From contig DHGW01000069.1 of the NCBI GenBank assembly GCA_002402965.1, positions 51,754 to 64,218 on the forward strand: a stretch of 12,465 nt of DNA, written 5' to 3'. Source of the stretch: Bacteroidales bacterium UBA4788. Its GTDB lineage: Bacteria; Bacteroidota; Bacteroidia; Bacteroidales; VadinHA17. Positions within the stretch are counted from its first letter, which is position 1. Every line of letters starts with the position of its first letter. The notes beneath the pieces were generated by a model. That model was not told the DNA's origin and ran no database searches. It saw only the letters and a list, made by a program, of their open reading frames with translations. The translations under genes were made by a program, and so were the position numbers. Positions 7,386 through 12,465 of this stretch are shown in pieces.

Positions 7386-7489
7386 AAGAATTGTAGATGC
7401 AGGCCCCACCCACTCACTCTTTGGTCTGTGGTCAGAATGGGGTATTTTTCTATTTCACTGTTCTACAATTCTTTATGTTCTACGAACAT
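7386..7489. repeat. Inverted repeat pair and dyad in non-coding stretch
   Basis: AAGAATTGTAGA (7386-7397) and its exact reverse complement TCTACAATTCTT (7462-7473) are 64 bp apart. Directly after the right arm is a second dyad, ATGTTC-TAC-GAACAT (7475-7489). The pair looks like the ends of a very small non-autonomous element or a decayed IS fragment; nothing between them codes convincingly, and no target duplication was found. Confidence 0.5.
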
Positions 7490-7522
7490 TTTGTCACCAT
7501 GATGATTCACGGACAACATGCC

Positions 7523-7717
7523 TCCACACAGGTCGCAGACCTGCAGGAATTGTAAAAGGCAGCAATACCCCCCTCCCCCAGGCCGTCATCACGCTCAGGT
7601 AATTGTCTGGATCTCAACCGGAAACCAATTCATTGACTGCCGGCTGAAGACTGGAGACTGCCGGCTGAACATCACTGCCGCTCCAGCCACCTCGAGAGAA
7701 AAAGATCATAAACAGAA
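7523..7717 (+). repeat. 195-bp direct repeat, copy A
   Basis: Aligned without gaps to 10573-10767 at a constant offset of 3050; I count 8 mismatches in 195 positions. It starts with a CAGGTC-GCA-GACCTG dyad and GCAGACCTGCAGGAATTG, includes two 14-bp GACTGCCGGCTGAA words 21 bp apart (7635-7648, 7656-7669), and ends with a fossil of the ATPase 3' end. Confidence 0.92.
7672..7717 (-). pseudogene. Fossil of the ATPase gene 3' end
   Basis: On the minus strand this stretch reads SVYDLFLSRWLERQ and a TGA stop, the same as the last 14 codons of the intact ATPase gene at 10722-11852. To the right (upstream of the fragment in its own sense) similarity to the ATPase stops within a few bases, so the rest of the gene is absent. 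It indicates that repeat copy A derives from a locus that carried this ATPase or a sister. Confidence 0.75.
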
Positions 7718-7986
7718 TTTTCAATATTTACAGAACAAGAGTATTGGGCCACGATATAGGGCCTCGGCAGCATTATTTATATTATTTGGAGAACGTCTAA
7801 ATTAGCTCCCTGCGTAAAAATATCCTGAAATTTCATGTCACAAAATACAGGATTGCGACATGTTCGGATGAATGACGCCTCTAAAAAGGAGAGCATCCAT
7901 CTTTGATTGTGTGGAATACAATTAGGAAGACTGAATGTAAGTATTTGGTTTAATATCTTTTAGCTGCAAATTAAAACTTGTGAATT
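7718..7986 (+). other. Non-coding leader of the lipoprotein operon
   Basis: 269 bp, A/T-rich, no convincing coding frame. Small dyads are visible: CATGTC (7834-7839) with GACATG (7857-7862), and GGATG (7866-7870) with CATCC (7894-7898) enclosing a CTCT/AGAG stem. TATCTTTT (7954-7961) is one mismatch from the -7 consensus, but no -33 partner sits 19-21 bp upstream, so the promoter is unresolved. Confidence 0.5.
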
Positions 7987-9720
7987 ATGGGAAAAGAAAC
8001 AATTGGAATCAAGATCTGGCTGCTTGTTGCAGGTCTTGTATTGTGGACTGTTGTCCAATCATGCGAAATGAAGGAGGCAACAAGTAATGAAAATGTCAAG
8101 CCAGTTGGCCATTATGAGGAAAATGAGTACAACTCTGATTTCAGTGATTTCGCCCGTGTGGTGAGTGAGGCTTTGAAATCCGACAAAGACTTTCGTTACA
8201 TGGTCAGAGATGAAGCGCTTCAATTAATTGATGGCGATTATGATGTGCTGTTGAGACACTTCGCAGACAAACAGGTAAAAGCCCGATCATCTTTAAAATC
8301 AGAAATCAGAGATTATACGGTTAAAGAATTACTGGAGGATTCCTATATGGTGGGTGGGATGAACAATACAAAATCTTCCGTGTCGATAATAGATGATCTT
8401 CTGAGAAAATATCCCGATATGCAAATCGCGATACCTGTACACGCTGAAGAGTGGAATGTCAATAACTATATCCCAACAGTAACATTTCTGCCATTAGAAT
8501 ACGACGACGCATCTACTAAAACACTAACTGGTTACGATTCGAAGGGTAATATCGTAAGCATTGATGCAATAAATGAACCCGATGAGCCGGTCATTGTCAT
8601 CAGTGAGAATGAAAGAATGATCATAGAGCCTGATCCGGACAATCCGGTAAAGCCTTCTGCTCCGACCAACCTGATCGGGACGCAGACAGAATCAGGAATC
8701 AGGCTGACCTGGACGATGCCTGCCGGTACCGACCCATCGAACACTTCCGGTTACTACATTTACCGTAAAACCACAGAATCTCCGGCCTACAGTCTGACCC
8801 AAAATGTGTACGGAGCTTATAACAGAAGTTATGATGACAATAATGTAGAAGCAAGTCGTTCCTACTCTTATTATGTGGCAGCATACTACCAGGGGCTAAC
8901 TTCTGATCCATCTAATTACATTTCAATAACAGCCCCAAACTACCCTAAACCTCCAACATCATTTGATGCAATTCAACAGACAAGGAATGAGATTGAGTTA
9001 AGATGGGAAAACGATCACACTCAATATATACAAGAAACCAGGCTTTCAAAATATGTAGTAGGAGTAACTCCTGGATATCAATTTTATAAATCTTTCTCCC
9101 CAAATGATCATAGCTACATTGACACGGAAGTAATAGCCGGTAAAAAGGTTAATTACAAAATAAATCATGTAACCTCCTTTGGAGAATCAAACGCCAAATA
9201 TGATTTTGTTATAGCTCCTTATCGAGATATATCTCAAGAGTCTCCGGTCTTTATCAAACAGATAAAATTTACCAACTGGGAACTTGAAAGATGGCCTGCG
9301 GGAAGACCCGAATTTTATATATGTGTTACGAATGTCGATGCGGGGGGTAAAACGCCATACACAGTTCAGAAACAAATTGATTGTCAATTTGCAAATAAAA
9401 CCAATCTGTCCCAGGTCTTTTTTGGTAAACAGGTACTTAAATGGAAACCGGGTTTTTGGTTTGATATGCTTACTTTTACTATTATTGAGTATGATAAGCC
9501 CTCCGGCAAACTTACTTTTACGACTTCGGTTGGTTATAACCTTAAAGACAAAGATAAACAAGGACTACAAGCCAGTCGTGCCGTCGACTACGAAATAACC
9601 TTTGAAGACAAGGGGGAAAAATGCGGCAATTCATACCTGAACTATTTCGATCAACCTGAGCAATGGTTAATATTTCCAAACTATGGTGTTCAAATGCTTG
9701 TAAGTGAATCGGACAATTAA
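7987..9720 (+). CDS. Fibronectin type III domain lipoprotein
   Basis: A 577-residue protein with a lipoprotein signal peptide: hydrophobic WLLVAGLVLWTVV followed by QSC with Cys at 26. The acidic/lysine residues after it (CEMKEA) may act as a Bacteroidetes surface-export signal, which is inference. Residues about 45-210 form an N-terminal region seen in Bacteroidetes surface proteins (FARVVSEALK, IAIPVHAEEWNVNNYIP, then PVIVISENER). A first FN3 domain spans about 223-311 (PSAPTNL...IRLTWTMP...YYIYRK...YYVAAYY) and a second, weaker one about 320-407 (PKPPTSFDAI...IELRWEN). The C-terminal 170 residues are beta-rich and unrecognised. No catalytic motif is seen; a binding or structural role on the cell surface is likely. 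Base use is A/T-rich: bases 9001-9060 have 20 G+C of 60, against 38 of 60 at 4201-4260 in asnS. The gene lies between two direct repeats and is followed after 12 bp by an outer-membrane protein gene. Confidence 0.8.
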   Translation: MGKETIGIKIWLLVAGLVLWTVVQSCEMKEATSNENVKPVGHYEENEYNSDFSDFARVVSEALKSDKDFRYMVRDEALQLIDGDYDVLLRHFADKQVKARSSLKSEIRDYTVKELLEDSYMVGGMNNTKSSVSIIDDLLRKYPDMQIAIPVHAEEWNVNNYIPTVTFLPLEYDDASTKTLTGYDSKGNIVSIDAINEPDEPVIVISENERMIIEPDPDNPVKPSAPTNLIGTQTESGIRLTWTMPAGTDPSNTSGYYIYRKTTESPAYSLTQNVYGAYNRSYDDNNVEASRSYSYYVAAYYQGLTSDPSNYISITAPNYPKPPTSFDAIQQTRNEIELRWENDHTQYIQETRLSKYVVGVTPGYQFYKSFSPNDHSYIDTEVIAGKKVNYKINHVTSFGESNAKYDFVIAPYRDISQESPVFIKQIKFTNWELERWPAGRPEFYICVTNVDAGGKTPYTVQKQIDCQFANKTNLSQVFFGKQVLKWKPGFWFDMLTFTIIEYDKPSGKLTFTTSVGYNLKDKDKQGLQASRAVDYEITFEDKGEKCGNSYLNYFDQPEQWLIFPNYGVQMLVSESDN

Positions 9721-9732
9721 ACCTAATCAGTC

Positions 9733-10386
9733 ATGCATAAGCAAACAATTATCCTCCTTTCCCTGCTTCTCTCAGGGCTCCAGTCTTTCTCCCAGGAGAG
9801 ATGGACCGGCGAAAGCAATGGGAAACCCAGAATTGAGATCGGTTATTTGCATCTATATAATAATCTTAATGCAGATAACTATTTCAGGTTCAGGTATACA
9901 TTTGCCACCAATAACGGAGATGCAAGTATTGGAGGGTTCAACCTGAATCTGAATATCCCAACAAAGCTTAAATATATTGACCTTACTGTAGGGTCGGTCT
10001 TTATGAAAGGCTTTGATGAGATAGATTTCGGAAATATATATCCGGGATCTGTGAATGCTCATGACTACATAATCAACGGCGGAGGCGTTTATTTCGGCAT
10101 CAGCCCGACGCTGAAAGGGAAATTCATAAGCCTCACCTCGATGTTCGGAGCGGGTATTTTTTCTTTCAAGGAATATGTAAGCATTGTAAACAATATCTAC
10201 GACCCGTTCGCAGACGAGCATAACCTGAAAGCATCATACGGCCCGGGAGCAATCAGCTCTGTCGGCCTGGGCATTAGAATCTGGAAACTGGGGATTAATC
10301 CATCCGTCGTTGCCATCTACTCAGGAGGTTCAGGGGCGAGCTTCACGTTCTATGGCTTCAACCTGCCAATTACCTTACAATTCTGA
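9733..10386 (+). CDS. Small outer-membrane beta-barrel protein, hypothetical
   Basis: A 217-residue protein with a Sec signal peptide (TIILLSLLLSGLQSFS, likely cut after Ser20 before Gln21). The mature part shows alternating amphipathic strands rich in Gly/aromatic residues (IEIGYLHLYNNL, VYFGISPTLKGKFISLTSMFGAG, SVGLGIRIWKLGINPSVVAIYSGG) and ends in Phe (LPITLQF), the usual C-terminal signature for outer-membrane barrel insertion. No family name is recognised. It starts 12 bp after the lipoprotein stop, so the two are almost surely one operon and may form an outer-membrane pair, with the barrel as anchor or port for the lipoprotein; that link is inference. A strong hairpin follows the stop codon. 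Confidence 0.72.
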   Translation: MHKQTIILLSLLLSGLQSFSQERWTGESNGKPRIEIGYLHLYNNLNADNYFRFRYTFATNNGDASIGGFNLNLNIPTKLKYIDLTVGSVFMKGFDEIDFGNIYPGSVNAHDYIINGGGVYFGISPTLKGKFISLTSMFGAGIFSFKEYVSIVNNIYDPFADEHNLKASYGPGAISSVGLGIRIWKLGINPSVVAIYSGGSGASFTFYGFNLPITLQF

Positions 10387-10392
10387 ATCACT

Positions 10393-10429
10393 TCAGGAAT
10401 GGTCAGGTCTGCAACCTGACTGTTCCTGA
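10393..10429 (+). terminator. Long hairpin just after the outer-membrane protein gene
   Basis: TCAGGAATGGTCAGGT (10393-10408) pairs with ACCTGACTGTTCCTGA (10414-10429) over 16 positions, 14 Watson-Crick and two G-U, with the 5-nt loop CTGCA. It begins 6 nt after the stop. There is no U-tract, so it may be a 3'-end stabiliser or a repeat element rather than a classical terminator. Confidence 0.55.
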
Positions 10430-10572
10430 TCTTCAGTAAAATCCAGAACAACGTATGCTACGCCTCGCGTTGTGGTGCTATTGATGCTGAATCCGAGCCA
10501 GGGAGACAGAGGGACGCTGTATGAATGCAAGAAGCAGACCTGCAGGAATTGCAGATCAATGTCTGCGTCATT
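10430..10572 (+). other. Non-coding spacer with extra copy of an 18-bp word
   Basis: No gene is seen. GCAGACCTGCAGGAATTG occurs at 10534-10551, exactly 51 bp before the same word in direct repeat copy B (10585-10602) and again in copy A (7535-7552). A 6-bp dyad ACAACG...CGTTGT spans 10448-10473. Confidence 0.6.
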
Positions 10573-10767
10573 TCCACGCAGGTCGCAGACCTGCAGGAAT
10601 TGTAAAAGGCAGCAATACCCCCCTTCCCCAGGCCGTCATCACGCTCAGATAATTGTCAGGACCTCAACCGGAAACCAATTCATTGACTGCCGGCTGAAGA
10701 GTGGAGACTTCCGGCTGAACATCACTGCCGCTCCAGCCACCTCGAGAGAAAAAGATCATAAACTGAA
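10573..10767 (+). repeat. 195-bp direct repeat, copy B
   Basis: Partner of 7523-7717 (constant offset 3050, about 96% identity). Unlike copy A it runs into an intact gene: its last 46 bases are the 3' end of the minus-strand ATPase. This makes copy B the likelier parent of the two. Confidence 0.92.
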
Positions 10768-11852
10768 AAATACCTCCCGCTTCTGTCGCTATCCTCGTAG
10801 ATCATCTCCTTTTCAAGCAGGGCATCAACAGCTCTCTTTGACCCGGCTGGCATTCCCAGGGAATATTTGCCGAGGAATTCTCCTGACTGGGGCTTATATA
10901 ACTTCCCCTCCTTCGCCACGGCCATGAGGAGTTGCCACTGGTTGGATGTCAGCAGATGGCGGTACTGGAGAAAAGTCTTTTCCTGTTCATCCAGGATTTC
11001 CCCGCACGTCGCTTTCACAAACTGAACATCAATTTCTTTCGCACCGGTGCTGAAAAGAGTATTGCAAACAGACTGGGTATAGTATGTGTGGCGCCTGGTC
11101 CAGTCAAGGACAAAACTGATTGCTTCCTGAGATATCTTTCTTTTGCTATCTGCAAACTTCTCCCCGATGAACCGGCTGTAACTGTCACTGGATATGGCCG
11201 ACAGGCTCATAATTCTGGTACTTGCAAAGAAAGGTCTCTTTGAGCTGTGAAAAATCTCATTCATCATATGCTTGTTGCTGCCGCTGAATATAAAATGAAT
11301 ATTTTTCAGCGGCTGAATCATAGTCCTTAGCATGGCCTCGGCATTTCCCTCTTCGTATGAGGCAATCGACTGGAATTCGTCGAATGCAAGGTAAACTTCA
11401 GTCCCGAGCTCATCAAGGAACTTCAGCGTGGCACTAAGGGTAACCTCATATTCGGAGGCAGAAGAATATTCAAACCTCACCCCTGGCGCTCCTGTCAGAG
11501 GATCATAGGTAATAACAGGCCTTAATCCTTTAAGGAAAGTAAGAAAACGATTCCCTGCCCTTTTTTTCCGTGGCAGAACATTCATTGAAACTGTAGCCAG
11601 CTGACGGGTAAGATCCCTGATGTTCCTTGTGGGATAAAGATCAACATAAAGACAAATTGATCGATTATCTTTTAATATTTCATCAAATACATGATAAATT
11701 AATGCTGTTTTCCCCATTCTCCGAAGAGAAATCAGGGTTGTATTCAAACCTCCCGTGAGATTCTTCAGAAGCCTTTCAGCTTCTGTCTCTCTGTCGCAAA
11801 ATAGCTTTTTTCCATGATATCCAACTACAGGAAATGGATTTTTTGAGTTCAT
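10722..11852 (-). CDS. AAA/archaeal-type ATPase
   Basis: A 376-residue P-loop ATPase of the archaeal-type ATPase (PF01637/COG1672-like) group expanded in Bacteroidota. The N-terminus NPFPVVGYHG...FCDRETE is the usual opening. The P-loop is SLRRMGKT (42-49), with Ser at the first Gly position, as I recall being usual in this group. Walker B is VYLAFDEFQ (D158, E159), and FIFSGSNK (187-194) resembles sensor 1. The C-terminal part is a winged-helix-like region (LTSNQWQLLMAVAKEG...AVDALLEKEMIYED) ending in YFSVYDLFLSRWL. Its cellular job is unknown; members are often multicopy. ATG at 11852 is preferred over an upstream in-frame GTG at 11882, because the family starts with MNxxNPF and the promoter box overlaps the codons between. 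The 3' end lies inside repeat copy B. Confidence 0.85.
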   Translation of the reverse strand: MNSKNPFPVVGYHGKKLFCDRETEAERLLKNLTGGLNTTLISLRRMGKTALIYHVFDEILKDNRSICLYVDLYPTRNIRDLTRQLATVSMNVLPRKKRAGNRFLTFLKGLRPVITYDPLTGAPGVRFEYSSASEYEVTLSATLKFLDELGTEVYLAFDEFQSIASYEEGNAEAMLRTMIQPLKNIHFIFSGSNKHMMNEIFHSSKRPFFASTRIMSLSAISSDSYSRFIGEKFADSKRKISQEAISFVLDWTRRHTYYTQSVCNTLFSTGAKEIDVQFVKATCGEILDEQEKTFLQYRHLLTSNQWQLLMAVAKEGKLYKPQSGEFLGKYSLGMPAGSKRAVDALLEKEMIYEDSDRSGRYFSVYDLFLSRWLERQ

Positions 11853-11871
11853 GATAAGTCGTTTTACTTTC

Positions 11872-11879
11872 CAAATATA
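11872..11879 (-). promoter_or_regulatory. Candidate -7 box of the ATPase gene
   Basis: Minus-strand TATATTTG matches TAnnTTTG exactly and lies 19 bp upstream of the chosen ATG. No good TTTG is found at -33 spacing. Confidence 0.45.
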
Positions 11880-11896
11880 CACATTTTTTCAACATA

Positions 11897-11921
11897 TTGT
11901 ATCATACATTTTGTATCATAC
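11897..11921. promoter_or_regulatory. Two 14-bp-spaced dyads upstream of the ATPase gene
   Basis: TTGTATCATAC occurs at 11897-11907 and 11911-11921. The core GTAT-C-ATAC is symmetric, and the first copy extends to the odd palindrome TGTATCATACA. A looser third word (TTTGCGTGAT) follows. Position just upstream of the candidate -7 box suggests operators for a dimeric regulator; this is inference. Confidence 0.4.
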
Positions 11922-12045
11922 CTTTTGCGTGATTTTCCCCGGGCTGGAGACTGCCGTCCCGACACTCCGTGTACGGGATTGATCCTCCGTCTCCGCCGGA
12001 GTCTCAAACTGCCGACTGAAGGCTGCCGGCCGGATGCCGGCTCCT
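11922..12045. other. G+C-rich non-coding spacer with dyads
   Basis: No gene is seen. A hairpin CCCGACAC (11958-11965) / GTGT-A-CGGG (11969-11977) has one bulged base, and CTCCG-C-CGGAG follows near 11990. Words of the type GGAGACTGCCG and ACTGCCGACTGAAGGCTGCCGG recall the GACTGCCGGCTGAA words of the 195-bp repeat, so the stretch is probably decayed repeat material. Confidence 0.5.
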
Positions 12046-12131
12046 CTATTGCCTCCCCTGCAATCCGGCTCCATCGCTAAAATTATCCGCCAGCTGGCAG
12101 ATTATTTCTTTACGCCCTGCCTTCTATTGCC
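12046..12131 (-). repeat. Right arm of 86-nt island-flanking inverted repeat
   Basis: Reverse complement of the arm at 7140-7225 (24/28 and 32/34 matches in two blocks). Read on the minus strand its outer part encodes GNRRQGVKK and a TAA stop, parallel to GNRGPSVKK-TGA at the end of gldA. No gene body precedes that tail: the similarity stops at 12131. Confidence 0.85.
12085..12102 (+). terminator. Hairpin inside the right inverted-repeat arm
   Basis: ATCCGCC (12085-12091) and GGCAGAT (12096-12102) pair around AGCT with one C-A mismatch on the plus strand (a G-U pair on the minus strand). T-rich bases follow on the plus strand and AATTTT on the minus strand, so it could act in either direction. 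It replaces, at the same place, the different hairpin of the left arm. Confidence 0.45.
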
Positions 12132-12156
12132 TATTGCCTTTTAATGATTATCTTTG
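12126..12156 (+). promoter_or_regulatory. metK promoter
   Basis: ATTG (12126-12129) is followed after 19 bp by TATCTTTG (12149-12156), an exact -7 consensus with a 3-of-4 -33 box. The predicted start of transcription, about 12161-12164, coincides with the 5' edge of the SAM-I-like leader. The -33 box lies in the outer end of the right inverted-repeat arm. Confidence 0.6.
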
Positions 12157-12160
12157 CCCC

Positions 12161-12230
12161 GTTATAAGACAGGTGGACAGATTTGCGCTGATTGCAACCA
12201 CGGAAAAAAATGCTAAACCGGTCTCCAACC
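12161..12230 (+). ncRNA. Candidate SAM-I-like riboswitch in the metK leader
   Basis: Signature blocks of the SAM-I aptamer appear in the right order: GTTATAAGAC-AGGTGGA (12161-12177), a short CAG/CTG stem around ATTTGCG (12178-12190), TGATTGCAACC (12189-12199), and TGCTAAACC (12211-12219). In SAM-I these are the P1/kink-turn strand, P2b, GCAACC, and the GGTGCTAA-TCC strand of P3. The distance from the P2b stem to GCAACC is shorter than in the classical aptamer, and no clear 3' P1 strand is found; the nearest partner for GTTA...AAG is CTT (12268-12270) with TAAC (12278-12281) just before the start codon. The gene downstream makes SAM, which supports feedback control. Covariance-model scoring was not possible. 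Confidence 0.55.
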
Positions 12231-12283
12231 GCTGCTTTGCCAACAATCCGTCCCTGCCATTGTTAAACTTAAAAAATTAACAG

Positions 12284-12465
12284 ATGAGCTATTTATTTAC
12301 TTCTGAATCCGTATCCGAAGGGCACCCTGACAAGGTTGCCGACCAGATCTCCGACGCCCTGGTTGATAACTTCCTGGCGTGGGACCCCGAATCAAAAGTC
12401 GCTTGCGAAACCCTCGTAACCACCGGCCAGGTAGTCGTTGCCGGTGAGGTCAAAACCAAAACATA
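12284..12465 (+). CDS. metK: S-adenosylmethionine synthase, N-terminal part (3' end outside window)
   Basis: The first 60 codons read MSYLFTSESVSEGHPDK (1-17), with the conserved His14 and Lys17 of the ATP/methionine site and Asp16 of the metal site, then ADQISDALVD and VACETLVTTGQVVVAGEV, all diagnostic for MetK. The enzyme makes SAM from methionine and ATP in the cytoplasm. The start ATG has an A-rich stretch upstream (AAAAAATTAACAG) and no Shine-Dalgarno, typical for Bacteroidota. A 6-bp dyad AACAAT (12242-12247) / ATTGTT (12259-12264) lies 19 bp before the ATG and could be part of an expression platform. Confidence 0.97.
   Translation, partial: MSYLFTSESVSEGHPDKVADQISDALVDNFLAWDPESKVACETLVTTGQVVVAGEVKTKT

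Noticed and set aside
7386..7473. Complete insertion sequence
   Set aside because: The 12-bp inverted pair encloses only 64 bp with no transposase frame and no target duplication.
7518..7805. Open frame whose peptide reappears in the frame at 10472-10927
   Set aside because: The shared peptide is only the translated 195-bp DNA repeat. Most differences between copies alter the amino acid, and the ATPase 3' end explains part of it on the other strand.
11853..11882. GTG start 10 codons upstream for the ATPase
   Set aside because: It overlaps the TATATTTG box, and the family usually starts at MNxxNPF.
7140..12131. Integron, retron or diversity-generating element
   Set aside because: No integrase, reverse transcriptase or template/variable repeat pair is visible; the repeats are inverted arms and a near-identical direct repeat without adenine-biased changes.

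Overview
The window looks like chromosomal DNA of a Bacteroidota bacterium, most likely Bacteroidales/Marinilabiliales-like. The reasons are the protein families (AsnRS, RpoN with a long acidic linker, tandem Usp protein, GldA-type ABC ATPase), promoter boxes of the Bacteroidetes TAnnTTTG type, near absence of Shine-Dalgarno sequences, and lipoprotein/outer-membrane proteins of Bacteroidetes type. The genus cannot be told from the sequence.

Left part (1-7169), ordinary core genes. The 3' part of a COG0731-type radical SAM gene runs 5 bp ahead of a GT28/MurG-like glycosyltransferase. Facing them is a compact minus-strand operon asnS > rpoN > PAP2-like membrane protein (21-bp gap, then an ATGA overlap). 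A 196-bp divergent region with promoter elements and a 12-bp perfect palindrome separates asnS from a double-domain universal stress protein gene. After a spacer of degenerate TTGCGAR heptamers comes a GldA-like ABC ATPase whose stop codon lies inside a terminator hairpin.

Middle part (about 7140-12131), an accessory island with nested repeats. Its two ends are 86-nt imperfect inverted repeats. The left arm includes the last nine codons and the stop of gldA; the right arm ends in the metK promoter. Inside are a 46-bp tandem repeat, a 195-bp direct repeat (two copies exactly 3050 bp apart, about 96% identical) that brackets a two-gene operon for a fibronectin type III lipoprotein and a small outer-membrane beta-barrel protein, and a minus-strand AAA/archaeal-type ATPase gene whose last 14 codons lie within the right copy of the direct repeat. 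The left copy therefore carries a fossil of the same ATPase 3' end. The lipoprotein gene is visibly richer in A+T than the core genes. No transposase, integrase or reverse transcriptase is seen.

Right end (12132-12465). A well-formed Bacteroidetes promoter, a leader of about 120 nt with SAM-I-like signature blocks, and the first 60 codons of metK. The likely logic is S-adenosylmethionine feedback on its own synthase.

The most noteworthy points are the nested inverted/direct repeat architecture placed precisely between gldA and metK, the stop codon of gldA supplied by a repeat arm, and a compact SAM-I-like metK leader.
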